From: Williamwhitmania taraxaci
GTDB taxonomy: Bacteria; Bacteroidota; Bacteroidia; Bacteroidales; Williamwhitmaniaceae
Assembly (NCBI RefSeq): GCF_900096565.1
Contig: NZ_FMYP01000035.1
Span: 1-43,423, forward strand
Direction: 5' to 3'
Length of the DNA stretch: 43,423 bases
Below are positions 17,628-25,002 of this stretch, piece by piece. Numbering within the stretch: the stretch's first letter is position 1; the number at the start of each line of letters is the position of its first letter. The notes beneath the pieces are model-generated. The model saw nothing but the letters and a program-made list of their open reading frames with translations. It had not been told where the DNA came from and did not search any database. The position numbers were made by a program, and so were the translations under genes.

Positions 17628-18592
17628 ACCTTATAGCTTAACGTGTTTTCGCGCTCAAAACCCTGCGTTAAATCGTAGGTGATCTTTACCGAATCAACGA
17701 GGTAGTTGCCTTGCCTATCCGGTTCCTCGGTATCGACGATTTGAATTGTATCTCCCGCGTGTGTTCTGGGTGTACCGAATCCAGAAATAGTGCCACTATA
17801 GCCATCGAAGCAAAGCTGCTGTAGCTTGGCATCCGCAAACTTTTTCAACTCGTCAAGGGTCGCTCCAGGAATCTTTATTTCGAAAAGGCTCGAATCATGC
17901 TCCTTACTCCCGGTCTCATACATAATAGGCTTCTTTCCGTTGCGCAAGTTGGAGGTTGCCCTCACGTGCACCTTTACGTCATCGGCCCTATGGTATTTGA
18001 GGGAGTTATTCTTTACCGTTGGCGTGTAGAAGGTGTAGGTGTGTGTCTTTTCAGACATGCCAACCTTAAATGGCCATAGGCAAGTAAGTGTTCCATCGGT
18101 TAGGCTGGTGTAAAACCCGTATTGCTCCTGGAGCGAAATCAATACTCGGAATGTTGACGCATTCTCAATTTCAAACTGGCCCAGGTTAACCTCCGGACAA
18201 ACAATTTTCAGCCCTGGAGCAACGAACTGGAGTAGTTCCTTGAGCGTTATTGTTTTCCACGCCTTTTTAAAGGTATTGCGCTTAAAGGGATAAAACTCAT
18301 CATCCACGTGGAGCACCAGCGGAGCACCGCTCTCTATTTCCTGCAGGTAGCCCTTGAATTCTTGCTGCGGATCGCCATCATACCCAAGCCAGATGCTCAC
18401 CTGATCGCCGGACTTAAGCAGATCAAGGATACTTTTGTCCCTAAACTTGCTGTAGTTGCGCGGCAAGGTAAGGGTTGCCTTATTTCCAAGGGTTTTTACG
18501 CTTTCTTCAATCTCAACCTTATTCACGGAGTTGAACTCAAGGTATTTTGCGTCCGTTCCTATTCTCACCCTGCAGCATGGCTCCCTATACAT
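17624..18592 (-). CDS. Baseplate hub, late control D / Mu gp44-like
   Basis: Predicted 322 aa. The N-terminal half (KVEIEESVKTLGNKATLTLPRNY, GDQVSIWLGYDGDPQQEFKGYL) and the C-terminal ISGFGTPRTHAGDTIQIVDTEEPDRQGNYLVDSVKITY are typical of the phage late-control D/hub fold that links tail tube to spike. The next gene is the spike, as in Mu and P2. Confidence 0.8.
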   Translation of the reverse strand: MYREPCCRVRIGTDAKYLEFNSVNKVEIEESVKTLGNKATLTLPRNYSKFRDKSILDLLKSGDQVSIWLGYDGDPQQEFKGYLQEIESGAPLVLHVDDEFYPFKRNTFKKAWKTITLKELLQFVAPGLKIVCPEVNLGQFEIENASTFRVLISLQEQYGFYTSLTDGTLTCLWPFKVGMSEKTHTYTFYTPTVKNNSLKYHRADDVKVHVRATSNLRNGKKPIMYETGSKEHDSSLFEIKIPGATLDELKKFADAKLQQLCFDGYSGTISGFGTPRTHAGDTIQIVDTEEPDRQGNYLVDSVKITYDLTQGFERENTLSYKV

Positions 18593-19253
18593 AGCCCACC
18601 GCGGTAAAGTTTACCGGTTGCGTTGAAATGGCCGATACGGTAAACTTTACCGTATCGGCAAACCCTTCAACAAACGATATCTCAAAATCAGCATCAAAAA
18701 AAACATCGGTGATGCCTAAATCAAGGAACAGCTGCCCCTCTGCTTGGTAGGTTCCCCATTCGCTAAACATTTGGTTTAACTTGCTTACCAGCTGCTGAGG
18801 GTATTGGTGATCGGAAAGATCAATCAGTATCCCCTGTAGCTTAATCGACCAAGGCTTTAACCCGAAATGCTCAATTACTTCGGTTTCGCTTCGGTCAATG
18901 GCCGTGCGAACAACATTTTTGCTCCGGCTAAAGGTTACCATTGGTGGTGGGGCTAAACAGCAGCCGTCCTGACCATAAAAAATGTTGGATGCATTTAGGC
19001 TGTAGGAGCCAAAACCATAGGTGTTTCCGCTCTTATTGTTGGTGAATAGCATATCCGCAAAGCTGGCATCCCCTGCTGAAAATAGCTGAGTTTCCTCATC
19101 GCCGCTTCCTGCTATGGTGGGTCTACTGATCAACGGTATGGGGTAAAGTTTACCCCAAAGTCGGTTGGCTGCAATCATGGCTACGTTGGCTGCCACATAG
19201 CCAAAGCTGTGCTGATAGCGTGCAATAATGCTGTTTAGGTTAACTTGTCCCAT
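18585..19253 (-). CDS. Tail protein between chaperone and hub (DUF6046-like)
   Basis: Predicted 222 aa. The central segment (KNVVRTAIDRSETEVIEHFGLKPWSIKLQGILIDLSDHQYPQQLVSKL) follows a pattern I associate with Bacteroidota phage tail proteins termed DUF6046. Such proteins occupy the place of the distal-tail or tail-to-hub connector (in Mu, gp43 region). Soluble, no membrane segment. Start overlaps the end of the frameshifted chaperone extension. Confidence 0.6.
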   Translation of the reverse strand: MGQVNLNSIIARYQHSFGYVAANVAMIAANRLWGKLYPIPLISRPTIAGSGDEETQLFSAGDASFADMLFTNNKSGNTYGFGSYSLNASNIFYGQDGCCLAPPPMVTFSRSKNVVRTAIDRSETEVIEHFGLKPWSIKLQGILIDLSDHQYPQQLVSKLNQMFSEWGTYQAEGQLFLDLGITDVFFDADFEISFVEGFADTVKFTVSAISTQPVNFTAVGYV

Positions 19254-19471
19254 CTGTTTGTCTTAACTCCGAGTAATCCAACTTCAGCTAGGTATTCTAC
19301 CTGCCTATACTTCTCCATCCAGGCATCATCATCCAACTCTTCAGGAAAGGGTATGTGCAGATAGAAACTTATCAGCGCATTACCCTTTCTTATGTAGTTG
19401 GCATTTTGCCTTGTAAGGCTATCCCCATCGTCCACCAAGTCAATGGGTGGATAGCCTTTTACAAGTTTTTT
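19235..19471 (-). CDS. -1 frame extension of tail assembly chaperone (frameshift product)
   Basis: This reading frame has no good start of its own: the only internal candidate at 19438 is TTG and is poorly placed. It joins the upstream chaperone in the -1 frame at the slippery heptamer AAAAAAC (19465-19471, minus strand). Shifted ribosomes would read on as KKLVKGYPPIDLVDDGDSL and finish at 19235, giving a fusion of about 190 aa. This corresponds to the GT-type long chaperone of tailed phages, which binds tape measure and tube protein during tail assembly. The extension is acidic (FPEELDDDAWMEKYRQVEYLAEVG). Confidence 0.75.
   Translation of the reverse strand, partial: KKLVKGYPPIDLVDDGDSLTRQNANYIRKGNALISFYLHIPFPEELDDDAWMEKYRQVEYLAEVGLLGVKTNRWDKLT
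19415..19471 (-). promoter_or_regulatory. Programmed -1 ribosomal frameshift element
   Basis: On the minus strand the chaperone frame reads ATA AAA AAC TTG TAA, so A-AAA-AAC is an in-phase X-XXY-YYZ heptamer two codons before the stop. After a 6-base spacer (TTGTAA) comes a perfect 10-bp stem AAGGCTATCC (19458-19449) with GGATAGCCTT (19424-19415). Further pairing (CCAT/ATGG) is possible inside the 24-base loop. Heptamer, spacer length and stem all match known -1 frameshift signals. Confidence 0.85.
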
Positions 19472-19806
19472 ATGATCGCGCTCCTAATCGGTAAAAGTTT
19501 GGTCACGGCATCCACCGCGGCGAAGTAAAGCCCATCGTTGGCCTTAATCTCCTCCTTGCTGGTGAGTATGCAGGCGTTAATCAGGATATCCTTTGCCTTG
19601 TCCGGGCTTCGATCAATCCATTTTTCGAACTCTGCAACCGTTTTTCGATCTGGAACGCGGCAGATTACATTCAGAAAATCGGTAGCGTCATCGTCTTTGG
19701 GAAGACCGGCCATTTTTACCTTATCGTCTCCGTAGCGCTCTTTCCATGCGGCTACCTGCTCCGGTGTTACACCATCAGGTAGAATTACTTTTCCTTCTTT
19801 ACTCAC
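19459..19806 (-). CDS. Tail assembly chaperone (short form)
   Basis: Predicted 115 aa, mostly helical and charged. It sits between tail tube and hub genes, where Mu gp41 and lambda G lie. In this class a short form and a -1 frameshifted long form coat the tape measure before tube polymerisation. The slippery heptamer near its 3' end and the stem-loop after it strongly support the role although sequence similarity alone would not. Unusually, its tape-measure client is encoded 10 kb away on the other strand. Confidence 0.8.
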   Translation of the reverse strand: MSKEGKVILPDGVTPEQVAAWKERYGDDKVKMAGLPKDDDATDFLNVICRVPDRKTVAEFEKWIDRSPDKAKDILINACILTSKEEIKANDGLYFAAVDAVTKLLPIRSAIIKNL

Positions 19807-19820
19807 TATTTAAATGGTAT

Positions 19821-20240
19821 TTAAACGTTATTGTAATCAATGTCCAGCACAAACAGCGTGAACTGTTTTTTAAGGTCCATATCCCCACCAACATCCCTGC
19901 CTTGGCTTTGAAATTTCACCAAAAGGGTATCGTTCACGATGTCGTTATCGTCGTTCACGTAGGTTACGTTAATGTGGAATGGTTTAATGGATAGGATAGC
20001 TCCGCCAACCGCCTTTTCCAAAATACTGATGGAGACCAGCCGAAGGGTAATGGTTGCGGTATTGCTTATCTTCCCCATGGAGTAGCTCGTCATTTTATTA
20101 GAGCCCAGGCTATGGTTGGCTTGATGCTCCTGATCGGTGGCGTAGGTAAACTCTGTTACCTCGTAATCAATGCGACCGAAAATGGCAATGTAAACATCAC
20201 CGCTATCGTACGCCCTGCCATTTCTCTTTATCAACGACAT
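19821..20240 (-). CDS. Tail tube protein
   Basis: Predicted 139 aa, beta-rich (DVYIAIFGRIDYEVTEFTYA, ISNTATITLRLVSISILEKAV, LLVKFQSQGRDVGGDMDLKKQFTLFVLDIDY). Length and place, immediately after the sheath with a one-base overlap and before the chaperone, are those of the inner tail tube subunit of contractile phages. Assignment rests on context and fold-like composition. Confidence 0.7.
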   Translation of the reverse strand: MSLIKRNGRAYDSGDVYIAIFGRIDYEVTEFTYATDQEHQANHSLGSNKMTSYSMGKISNTATITLRLVSISILEKAVGGAILSIKPFHINVTYVNDDNDIVNDTLLVKFQSQGRDVGGDMDLKKQFTLFVLDIDYNNV

Positions 20241-21511
20241 TACAGCGTGGTTTTGAGGTTTATGGTTCCTTTAATTTTCTCGATAGAGGCGGTTGGAACA
20301 AGCTCAAAGGATACCAGGAGAGCTTTATCACCGGAGAGCAGCTGGGAGTTTGGATCAACAATGGTTTTTCCATCGCTAATCTCTCCCGCATTGGCCATGT
20401 TATTGAAGGCCTCATTGCCCAACCCTTCGAAATACTTGATAATTCCGGTAGGCAGAAGCCCAGTTGAACTATCTATCGGAACGGTGGACTTAACCTTTGG
20501 CAGCAGCTTCTTGCGTAGCAACCGTGCAGCCTTGTTCAGGGATGCCCCTTGCCCAATCGTTGCCACGGAGATGTAGCCGTCATCGTCTACCAGGATAGGA
20601 GCGCAAACAGGATCCCCGCTCCATCGGTAACCGGAAATCCCGGTATAGGCAATAGCGAAAATGTAACCCTTTGCATCAAAATCGCTAAGGTCAGCATCCA
20701 TCTCCTCGATGGTTTTGTGGTTGCTAAGCCCTGCCGAGAGCCAGCGATTTTTAGTTGCGCTGCTAATATCAAGGCTTTCTACCTCGCCAACGCTTCGGTT
20801 AACGCCCACCAGAGCCTTTGTGCCCAGCAGCGTTCCCACGTCCGCAAATTTCTGCCCAGCACCGGTAAGGGTGGCTGCGTAGCCATAATCCTGACCTATA
20901 CAAACGCTAATATGCGTTCCTATCAAGGCTGCCGCTCCGTTAGTAATGCTGCGCAGATCGAGTGCCGCTGCACCAACAGCATTAAGGCCTCTGCCTTCGA
21001 GGAAGACATTAACCGGCCTATCGGTATTCCAGCTCCAGTCGTGGAGCGCTTGTGCCGGAGCAAGGGCCTCCCGAACAACCGATTCCAACCCATCAACGTA
21101 GGTAGGAACATAGGCCGCGGCAGGGTTGTGGGCAACACCGATGTAGAAAATGGAGCCCTTTGAGGCAATAATAAGCGCTTGGCCATACGCCTCAATAGTT
21201 TCCTTCATGGTCTTGGCTGCCGGGGCTACCAAGAGATACAGCTTTGTTCCTTCGCCAGCCATACGGTAGAACTCCGAAATGTGGCGGTAAACTTGCACGG
21301 CATTCGCGGTATCGTAGGCCTGCGTAATGCCTAATCCCTCCGCATCCTTCACCTTGGTGAGGGGGTAAACCGTTCCGTTAACCACGCCGGAAATACCCTC
21401 CGAGGCCACAACTTCAGGACCGTTAACCAGCAACCCACAGATATTATCCTCCAGGTCGCTTGCGCTAACGCCTACGGTTCCCTTGCTTAGTTCGAATCCC
21501 CTGATGCTCAT
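20240..21511 (-). CDS. Tail sheath protein (DUF2586-like)
   Basis: Predicted 423 aa. Conserved features of the Bacteroidota/Mu-like sheath include SDLEDNICGLLVNGPEV at the N-terminus, LYLLVAPAAKTMKE, RPVNVFLEGRG, and the C-terminal region GDPVCAPILVDDDGYISVATIGQGASLNKAARLLRKKLLPKV. It forms the contractile outer tail layer. It is coupled by one-base overlaps to the upstream Lys-rich gene and to the downstream tube gene. Confidence 0.85.
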   Translation of the reverse strand: MSIRGFELSKGTVGVSASDLEDNICGLLVNGPEVVASEGISGVVNGTVYPLTKVKDAEGLGITQAYDTANAVQVYRHISEFYRMAGEGTKLYLLVAPAAKTMKETIEAYGQALIIASKGSIFYIGVAHNPAAAYVPTYVDGLESVVREALAPAQALHDWSWNTDRPVNVFLEGRGLNAVGAAALDLRSITNGAAALIGTHISVCIGQDYGYAATLTGAGQKFADVGTLLGTKALVGVNRSVGEVESLDISSATKNRWLSAGLSNHKTIEEMDADLSDFDAKGYIFAIAYTGISGYRWSGDPVCAPILVDDDGYISVATIGQGASLNKAARLLRKKLLPKVKSTVPIDSSTGLLPTGIIKYFEGLGNEAFNNMANAGEISDGKTIVDPNSQLLSGDKALLVSFELVPTASIEKIKGTINLKTTL

Positions 21512-21963
21512 TATTCAGCAGTATTAGCGACAGCAATCAGCTCAGCCCGATTTACCGTCTTGATATTTTCCTTCTTTGTTTCCGAAAGATGGGCAAGGTT
21601 CTCAACGGTGAAATACTCCCCCTTGCTATTCTTAAATAGGGTTTTCACCTTTAGCTTATCCATCATCTCCAGCTCTTGCTTTGCTGCTGCCCTTTTTTGA
21701 GCAGAATAAGATTCGGTAGCCGAAGCGGCTGATTCCTCACCGGCTTTATTCCCGGTGCCTTTACCTTCAGCGGCCTTTTCATCCGCTTTCCCCTTCCCTT
21801 TATCTGCAGGAGGTGTGTTAGCCTTATCCTTGCCTTCTTTTTTGGGTGGAATGTTGGTTTCTTTCGTTCCCTCCTCACCGTTATCGGTCGGAGGCGTTGC
21901 ACCTTGATTGGTTTCTCCACCTGTTTTTGTGGTAGTACCGTTGTCTTTTTCTTCTGGATTCAT
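21511..21963 (-). CDS. Low-complexity Lys/Glu/Gly-rich virion-region protein, unknown
   Basis: Predicted 150 aa. Residues 1-90 are disordered, rich in Lys, Glu, Thr, Pro and Gly (KKEGKDKANTPPADKGKG). Residues 100-150 form a small domain (KVKTLFKNSKGEYFTVENLAHLSETKKENIKTV) that may be beta-hairpin plus helix. It sits between capsid and sheath genes, the position of Mu gp35, but I see no convincing similarity. A capsid decoration or head-tail accessory role is possible. Confidence 0.6.
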   Translation of the reverse strand: MNPEEKDNGTTTKTGGETNQGATPPTDNGEEGTKETNIPPKKEGKDKANTPPADKGKGKADEKAAEGKGTGNKAGEESAASATESYSAQKRAAAKQELEMMDKLKVKTLFKNSKGEYFTVENLAHLSETKKENIKTVNRAELIAVANTAE

Positions 21964-21971
21964 TACCTGAA

Positions 21972-22211
21972 TTATTTGAGAAGATTAATAATGATCGATA
22001 TTACAATAGAAGCCACCCCCCACGCAGCCGCAATTACCTTCATGTGCGTTTCCACTTTGGTAACTCGAACGAGCAGATCTATGTAATCCGCCTTTTGCTT
22101 ATCGTCGTTTTTTATCATGCTATCCACCTTATCTGAAAGGAGGATGAGCAGCTCCCGCTGGGAGAGCTTGCTCTTATCTATGATATCGTCCGGGGCAGGG
22201 GTCTGACTCAT
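21972..22211 (-). CDS. Small coiled-coil membrane protein, XhlA-like
   Basis: Predicted 79 aa. An N-terminal helix (LSQRELLILLSDKVDSMIKNDDKQKADYIDLLVRVTKVETHMK) is followed by one C-terminal transmembrane segment (VIAAAWGVASIVISIIINLL). This is the layout of hemolysin XhlA and similar phage lysis accessories anchored by their C-terminus. It lies oddly between capsid and sheath genes, away from the holin/endolysin cassette at 15.5-16.8 kb. A role in lysis or superinfection exclusion is inference. Confidence 0.6.
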   Translation of the reverse strand: MSQTPAPDDIIDKSKLSQRELLILLSDKVDSMIKNDDKQKADYIDLLVRVTKVETHMKVIAAAWGVASIVISIIINLLK

Positions 22212-22217
22212 TTATTG

Positions 22218-23273
22218 CTACACGTTTGCAGAAATAATTGCACCACGAGCCTCTTCCCTTGTTGGCATTACTATGTAGTAGTTGCGAAAGTTTACAAGGT
22301 TTCGTTGGTTTTGTGGATCAGTTGACGCGGCAGAGTAATACATTTTTGTCCATCCACTTGCCTTGGCCGCTCTATCCAAAGAGAAGAATACAGATGCCCG
22401 GCGGTCTGTCGCTGCAGGGACGGCGCCAAATGAAAGCTTAACCTTCGTTGTTGGGTTGTAGTAAGGGTTGGCCACGTAACTGTAGAAGTCAAATCCTAGC
22501 TGGCTAAACGGTTTACCATTTGCAGCGTTGAAAAATTGATCCTTAAACTTCTGGTCAAGCAGCAATAGGTCATTAACGTGATCGTTGCACAACACCAACC
22601 TACGGCCCAAATCGTTTACCTCCAAATCGTCGAGTTTTCGCTTAAGCATCACAAGGTCATCCCATATTAATCGCTTGCGACCAGTACCATCATTAGGGCC
22701 GGTAGTTAGTAAAACTGGCATTGCTGCTGTATTTCCCGACGGAGACAGCGCGTGGATTGCCTTTTTAAACTTATTCTTAGCCATTGCCTTCGCGTGCTTA
22801 TTCTTTACCGTCGAAATCTTGTCGTAAGAAAGGGCATACAGCTCATCGTCAGTGATTGGGGTTACCTTGGTAACATACTTGTCAAGCGAGATTGTAATGT
22901 CTTCCTCGCCGAGCTCTTGAACGGGTATTGGATACGTGGTGTTATTAATTAAGACGTCAGGTTCCACGCCCATATATACCATGTGAATTACCTGGGCCTC
23001 ATCGCCTGCGTTGGACACATACTGGCTGAAGTCTTCAATGCCATCCAAGAAGGTGGCAACCTCAGAAGTGCTAAGCGCTTCCTTAACGGCCTTGGTCCAC
23101 ACCTCCTTGAATACCGTAGCCGGCAATACTCCGGCAATACCGGAAGGGAATAGGGATAAAAAGCCGCCTACCCCCATGACGTGGATAGGATTTACGCCGA
23201 ACATCGGCGCCGCTGCACCTGCTGATACTATGATTAGCAGGGAGCCAACTAAACTGAAAAAAAACTTCCTCAT
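22218..23273 (-). CDS. Major capsid protein with hydrophobic N-terminus
   Basis: Predicted 351 aa from the ATG at 23273; an in-frame upstream start at 23309 would overlap the protease gene and is less likely. The body (KISTVKNKHAKAMAKNKFKKAIHALSPS, LILWDDLVMLKRKLDDLEVND-like helix, RLVLCNDHVNDLLLLDQ, RASVFFSLDRAAKASGWTKMYYSA) resembles HK97-fold capsid proteins of Bacteroidota Mu-like phages. The first about 40 residues are strongly hydrophobic (FFFSLVGSLLIIVSAGAAA, then a Gly-rich apolar stretch). The capsid gene directly follows the protease/scaffold gene, as usual. Confidence 0.8.
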   Translation of the reverse strand: MRKFFFSLVGSLLIIVSAGAAAPMFGVNPIHVMGVGGFLSLFPSGIAGVLPATVFKEVWTKAVKEALSTSEVATFLDGIEDFSQYVSNAGDEAQVIHMVYMGVEPDVLINNTTYPIPVQELGEEDITISLDKYVTKVTPITDDELYALSYDKISTVKNKHAKAMAKNKFKKAIHALSPSGNTAAMPVLLTTGPNDGTGRKRLIWDDLVMLKRKLDDLEVNDLGRRLVLCNDHVNDLLLLDQKFKDQFFNAANGKPFSQLGFDFYSYVANPYYNPTTKVKLSFGAVPAATDRRASVFFSLDRAAKASGWTKMYYSAASTDPQNQRNLVNFRNYYIVMPTREEARGAIISANV

Positions 23274-23286
23274 ACTTTTTTTAAGA

Positions 23287-23739
23287 TTAAATTTCTGGTT
23301 CAACCCCAAATTCTTCGCGGTATAGCGCCTTGAAGGTTTTTGGGTCTTTTGTGGTCATCTCTTCCAGTGCTCGAGGAGCCTTGGATTGGTAGTCATTCCA
23401 CGTCCAACCCTTTCGGTCTAGCGCTTGTGCGGAGGGTCCACCCTGGTGCAGCTGCGATGTAATTGGCTGGTATGCCTTAATATCACCCAGAACTGCATTT
23501 AACTCTTCGATTCCAAGCTTTTCACCCCTAGCAACGTAGCTGGCACGCTGCTCTGTGGTGATCTTCTTTTCCTCAATGGCCTTGTCTACTGAGGCCTCAA
23601 TAGCCTTGGTGGTAACGGCCTTGGCGGTATCGTTACCCGCCTTAATCTTGGCATCGATAGCGGCCAACACCTCCTCGTCGGTGCTCTGAGCCGTAACGCC
23701 AGTAAGCGCGTAGCGCTTGATCAAATCTTCCTTGTTCAT
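23287..23739 (-). CDS. Possible nested scaffold protein (internal start)
   Basis: An in-frame ATG at 23739 (MNKEDLIKRYALTG) begins exactly where the protease domain ends and the scaffold region starts. It follows an A-rich stretch of the kind that favours initiation in Bacteroidota. In Mu the scaffold gpZ is made from an internal start within protease gene I, so the same plan is plausible. Would yield 150 aa. Confidence 0.4.
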   Translation of the reverse strand: MNKEDLIKRYALTGVTAQSTDEEVLAAIDAKIKAGNDTAKAVTTKAIEASVDKAIEEKKITTEQRASYVARGEKLGIEELNAVLGDIKAYQPITSQLHQGGPSAQALDRKGWTWNDYQSKAPRALEEMTTKDPKTFKALYREEFGVEPEI

Positions 23740-24381
23740 CTTATTTTTGGGTATTTGGTGTTCCGTAGTAAGGGCGGCCGTGTAGCGATCGTAAACCGCC
23801 TGCGCTCCCAGCTGTGAGGCCTCGTCCGAATTCAGCGCTGGAATGTTTGCTACTTTTGCGCTAAACTTATCATCGGCAAGCTTCCAGGCAATGGCCTCGT
23901 CCGCATCAAACCAGTGGTCTGTTCCATCAAATAATGCGTCAACCTCTTCCGCTGGCCTTCCCGTTCGCGTCAGTACCTTCTGCTTAAAGTTTTTCTCCAT
24001 AGAGGTAAGCAGCTTGGCCCCTTGAATTAAAACTTTGGCCGTTCCGTAACTTCCGCCTTGCGGGCAGTGGATCATTATAAAACCATTCTCTGCAATGTGA
24101 ATTCGAACGCCAGCCATAATTATGACCGATCCCATGGAGGCCGCTACGCCATCAATGTATATATCCACTTCACCCTTAAAGCCGGCAATAAAGTTGTAGA
24201 TCAGGTTTCCATCAAAAACGGTTCCCCCGTAGGTGTGAATGCGAAAATCAAGCTTTGAGTAGCCGGCCATAGAAACATCCTCCAGCGCTGCCGAAACATT
24301 TCGGTAGTCGAGGTAATACCCGCCTACAAAACCATAAACCGTGATAACTGCTTTCTGAGATAGTTTTTCGACCTTAAACAT
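23287..24381 (-). CDS. Prohead protease (ClpP/S49 type) fused to scaffold
   Basis: Predicted 364 aa. The N-terminal 200 residues are a ClpP-like serine protease: IHTYGGTVFDGNLIYNFI, catalytic Ser82 in DGVAASMGS, His105 in FIMIHCPQGG. The C-terminal 150 residues are helical and charged (DKAIEEKKITTEQRASYVARGEKLGIEEL), as in a scaffolding domain. The enzyme processes the procapsid and then itself. First gene of the long minus-strand late operon, starting 20 bases downstream of the predicted start of transcription near 24401. Confidence 0.85.
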   Translation of the reverse strand: MFKVEKLSQKAVITVYGFVGGYYLDYRNVSAALEDVSMAGYSKLDFRIHTYGGTVFDGNLIYNFIAGFKGEVDIYIDGVAASMGSVIIMAGVRIHIAENGFIMIHCPQGGSYGTAKVLIQGAKLLTSMEKNFKQKVLTRTGRPAEEVDALFDGTDHWFDADEAIAWKLADDKFSAKVANIPALNSDEASQLGAQAVYDRYTAALTTEHQIPKNKMNKEDLIKRYALTGVTAQSTDEEVLAAIDAKIKAGNDTAKAVTTKAIEASVDKAIEEKKITTEQRASYVARGEKLGIEELNAVLGDIKAYQPITSQLHQGGPSAQALDRKGWTWNDYQSKAPRALEEMTTKDPKTFKALYREEFGVEPEI

Positions 24382-24407
24382 GCATCGTTGCGTTGGTATG
24401 ATGCTGC

Positions 24408-24437
24408 AAGATTAAGCCGTCCAAATCCCAATTACAA
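24408..24437 (-). promoter_or_regulatory. Late promoter for capsid/tail operon
   Basis: On the minus strand TTG (24437-24435) is followed after 19 bases by TAATCTTG (24415-24408), one mismatch from TAnnTTTG. The first codon is at 24381. The imperfect -7 box suggests dependence on an activator, and the 42-bp palindrome starts only 3 bases upstream of the -33 element. Confidence 0.5.
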
Positions 24438-24440
24438 GCC

Positions 24441-24482
24441 GTTGTGCAACGGTTGCAACGATTTGTGCAACCGTTGCACAAC
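24441..24482. promoter_or_regulatory. 17-bp perfect inverted repeat: likely late-gene operator
   Basis: GTTGTGCAACGGTTGCA (24441-24457) and TGCAACCGTTGCACAAC (24466-24482) with an 8-base spacer. Each arm contains GTTGCA/TGCAAC sub-repeats, so several protein half-sites may be present. It lies in the only gap between the two divergent late operons. There is no T run, so it is not a terminator. Best reading: a binding site for a phage late activator or repressor serving both directions. Confidence 0.7.
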
Positions 24483-24522
24483 TCTTCGGTTTTCGGAGAA
24501 TCGTGAGCGACTTTTGCCACAA

Positions 24523-25002
24523 ATGACACCTATGGCAAAAAAGACAGCAGGTAAGAAGGAGTGGACAAAAAAGGAGCTCGAGCGCATTCGGTCGCTCATG
24601 GAGGACCTCTACATCAATAAAAGCTACAGCCTAGCGCAACTCATCGGCGAGTGGGATGTTTCGGCCCAAACGCTCGCAAAGTGGAAAAAGGGCAAGCCGG
24701 GAGAGAAGACCTGGGACGAGCGCAAGGCCTTCAACGATCTTACGCCGATTAAGCTGCGGGAGGTTTTGCTAGAGGAAGCCCTAAACATTGCCGGTGGCCA
24801 CGAGCCAAAGCTAAAGGCCGATGCGCTCAGCAAGGTAATGGCAGCCATCGACAAGCTGGACGGCACGGTAAACCCGCGCGTGATCAGCTCGGCCCTTATG
24901 TCATTCAACAACTGGCTGGTGGATATTGACCCGGCAAAGGCCAACGAATTCACCAAGTTTCAGCGCATGTACCTTCAGCACTACATTAGCACCTTTCAGT
25001 AA
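24523..25002 (+). CDS. Terminase small subunit
   Basis: Predicted 159 aa from ATG 24523 (or 156 from ATG 24532, MAKKTAGKK). An in-frame start at 24388 would place the 42-bp palindrome inside the coding region and is rejected. An N-terminal HTH-like DNA-binding region (LYINKSYSLAQLIGEWDVSAQTLAKWKKG) is followed by helices, matching Mu gp27/DUF1804-like small terminases that recognise the packaging site. Stop overlaps the start of the large subunit (TAATG). Confidence 0.8.
   Translation: MTPMAKKTAGKKEWTKKELERIRSLMEDLYINKSYSLAQLIGEWDVSAQTLAKWKKGKPGEKTWDERKAFNDLTPIKLREVLLEEALNIAGGHEPKLKADALSKVMAAIDKLDGTVNPRVISSALMSFNNWLVDIDPAKANEFTKFQRMYLQHYISTFQ

Noticed and set aside
19235-19438. Independent 67-aa gene after the chaperone
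   Set aside because: It starts at a TTG inside the frameshift stem-loop and is better explained as the -1 frame extension.
24388-24522. Extended N-terminus for the small terminase (Cys-rich)
   Set aside because: It is produced by the GTTGCA/TGCAAC palindrome and would hide the divergent control region; typical small-terminase sequence starts at 24523-24532.
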